The notes beneath the pieces were generated by a model. The model saw nothing but the letters and a program-made list of their open reading frames with translations. It was not told the DNA's origin and made no database searches. Shown piece by piece: positions 12,323-13,474 of a stretch of DNA of 13,474 nt (its first letter is position 1; each line of letters begins with the position of its first letter). Both the position numbers and the translations under genes were made by a program. The stretch is from Rhodocyclaceae bacterium (lineage in GTDB: Bacteria > Pseudomonadota > Gammaproteobacteria > Burkholderiales > Rhodocyclaceae): positions 1-13,474 of the forward strand of contig JANYAW010000355.1 of the NCBI GenBank assembly GCA_025361105.1, in the 5' to 3' direction.

Positions 12323-13474
12323 ATGTTTGAATCCGAATTCAACCGGCTCGCCGCTGCTGGCTACAACCGTATTCCAGTAACGCTGGAAACCTTTGCCGAC
12401 CTCGACACGCCGCTGTCGATTTACCTAAAACTCGCCAACGAGCCGAATTCCTACTTGCTCGAATCGGTACACGGTGGTGAACGTTTCGGTCGTTACTCCT
12501 TCATTGGTCTGGCTGCATCGACGCGGATTTGTGTCAAGGATGGCAGCATCATGCTGCTTAACGGCAACCGCGTCGCCGAGCGTCGCGATCACACCAATCC
12601 GATGACCTACATCAGTGAATTCATGGCGCGCTTCAAGGTGCCGGATTTACCCGGTCTGCCGCGATTTTGTGGCGGTCTGGTCGGTTGCTTTGGCTATGAC
12701 ACCGTGCGCTTTATCGAGCCGAAACTAGCCACCGCAACGCACGCGAAAAAACCCGATCCGCTGGACTTGCCGGACATCATGCTGCTGCTCTCGGACGAGA
12801 TTGCGATTGTCGACAATCTCTCCGGCAAACTCACTTTGGTGGTCTATGCCGAGCCTGGCTTCCCCGGCGCGTGGGCACAAACTCAGGCACGCCTGAAATC
12901 GCTGGTGGATAAATTGCGCCAGCCGGTGCAGATTCCAGCGGACACTCACGGCGTGTCACCAGCACCAACTAGCGAATTTGGCGAAGAAAAATACAAAGCG
13001 GCGGTGCGCCGCGCCAAGCAGTACATCGTCGACGGCGACGTCATGCAAGTCGTCATCTCGCAGCGTATGAGCCGTCCGTTTGGCGCCAGCCCGCTGTCCC
13101 TGTACCGCGCGCTGCGCACGACCAATCCTTCGCCCTACATGATATTTTTTAACTTCGGCGACTTTCATGTGGTCGGTGCATCACCCGAGATTCTGGTGCG
13201 CCTCGATGACGACGACAACCAAGGCAAGGGTCAGCGTCGCGTCACGCTGCGACCGATTGCCGGTACACGCAAACGTGGCGCAACGGTGGCCGAGGATGAC
13301 GCCCTGGCGGCGGAATTGCTGGCTGACCCAAAGGAATGCGCCGAGCATTTGATGCTGCTCGATTTGGGTCGCAACGACATTGGTCGCGTGGCCAAAACCG
13401 GCAGCATCAAAATTACCGACAAATTTATCATCGAACGCTACTCGCACGTCATGCATATCGTCTCCAACATCGAG
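12323..13474 (+). CDS. trpE: Anthranilate synthase component I (TrpE), 3' end outside window
   Basis: An open frame of 384 codons runs from ATG 12323 to the window end without a stop; about 110 residues are missing compared with usual TrpE of roughly 500. TrpE converts chorismate, with ammonia supplied by TrpG, to anthranilate, the first step of tryptophan synthesis. Visible: the feedback-site LLES (45-48) and GRYSFIG (56-62), then the chorismate-binding domain with GDVMQVVISQR (238-248), NPSPYMIFF (268-276), ASPEILVR (286-293), RPIAGTRKRG (310-319) and HLMLLDLGRNDIG (342-354). GGAG lies about 8 bases before the ATG. The linker between the two domains (residues 209-218, HGVSPAPTSE) is encoded by a 26/27 copy of the dispersed repeat. 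A Trp-rich leader ORF lies upstream. PabB is the alternative, but LLES and the gph neighbour favour TrpE. Confidence 0.93.
   Translation, partial: MFESEFNRLAAAGYNRIPVTLETFADLDTPLSIYLKLANEPNSYLLESVHGGERFGRYSFIGLAASTRICVKDGSIMLLNGNRVAERRDHTNPMTYISEFMARFKVPDLPGLPRFCGGLVGCFGYDTVRFIEPKLATATHAKKPDPLDLPDIMLLLSDEIAIVDNLSGKLTLVVYAEPGFPGAWAQTQARLKSLVDKLRQPVQIPADTHGVSPAPTSEFGEEKYKAAVRRAKQYIVDGDVMQVVISQRMSRPFGASPLSLYRALRTTNPSPYMIFFNFGDFHVVGASPEILVRLDDDDNQGKGQRRVTLRPIAGTRKRGATVAEDDALAAELLADPKECAEHLMLLDLGRNDIGRVAKTGSIKITDKFIIERYSHVMHIVSNIE
12949..12975 (-). repeat. Dispersed 27-bp repeat, copy inside trpE
   Basis: Read on the minus strand this matches intergenic copies A and B at 26 of 27 positions; the only difference is one base near the end (AACTAGCGA instead of AACTGGCGA on the plus strand). 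It is in frame within trpE and encodes GVSPAPTSE in the linker before the chorismate-binding domain. Confidence 0.7.

Noticed and set aside
1..13474. CRISPR array, tRNA, rRNA or transposase
   Set aside because: No regularly spaced repeats with spacers, no cloverleaf or rRNA-like segments, and no transposase or integrase motifs were seen on either strand.

Overview
The window looks like chromosomal DNA of a proteobacterium, most likely a betaproteobacterium. The reasons are a gph-trpE neighbourhood typical of beta- and gammaproteobacteria, moderately high GC, and ATGA-coupled operons. I cannot name the genus.

Layout. At the left edge is the last part of a YpfJ-type zinc metallopeptidase gene, then a secreted protein built from GSGD repeats (DUF2807). 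Next comes a catabolic block. A small SCP2-like carrier gene and a MerR-type regulator run leftward. A six-gene operon runs rightward: an SDR of the enoyl/dienoyl-CoA reductase type, acyl-CoA carboxylase carboxyltransferase (beta), acyl-CoA dehydrogenase, enoyl-CoA hydratase, biotin carboxylase/BCCP (alpha), and a beta-keto acid cleavage enzyme (BKACE, DUF849). The last four genes are joined by 4-base ATGA overlaps. The order SDR, beta, dehydrogenase, hydratase, alpha matches atuBCDEF of the acyclic terpene (citronellyl/geranyl-CoA) pathway better than the leucine liu order. Several active-site residues point the same way. No AtuA, HMG-CoA-lyase or CoA ligase is present; a BKACE occupies the position where the lyase step is expected.

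Right of the operon is an accessory stretch (about 9.4-11.4 kb). It holds a HigBA/GraTA toxin-antitoxin pair, an AT-rich three-helix membrane protein, and a second, unrelated toxin-antitoxin pair (Gp49-like toxin with an XRE antitoxin). Both toxin genes lack a Shine-Dalgarno sequence and start next to palindromic operators with TAAC/GTTA half-sites. Then come gph and the start of trpE, which runs off the window. Upstream of trpE is a short ORF with three Trp codons, a probable trp leader peptide with alternative RNA pairings.

The most unexpected signal is a 27-bp dispersed repeat with core AGTTGGTGCTGG. It has two identical intergenic copies that flank the first toxin-antitoxin segment as direct repeats. 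A 26/27 copy lies inside the trpE interdomain linker. A 22/27 copy supplies the stop codon of gph, another 22/27 copy lies in the carboxyltransferase linker, and a 15-bp core copy lies in the biotin carboxylase gene.

All similarity statements come from reading and memory of the families; no database search was run.
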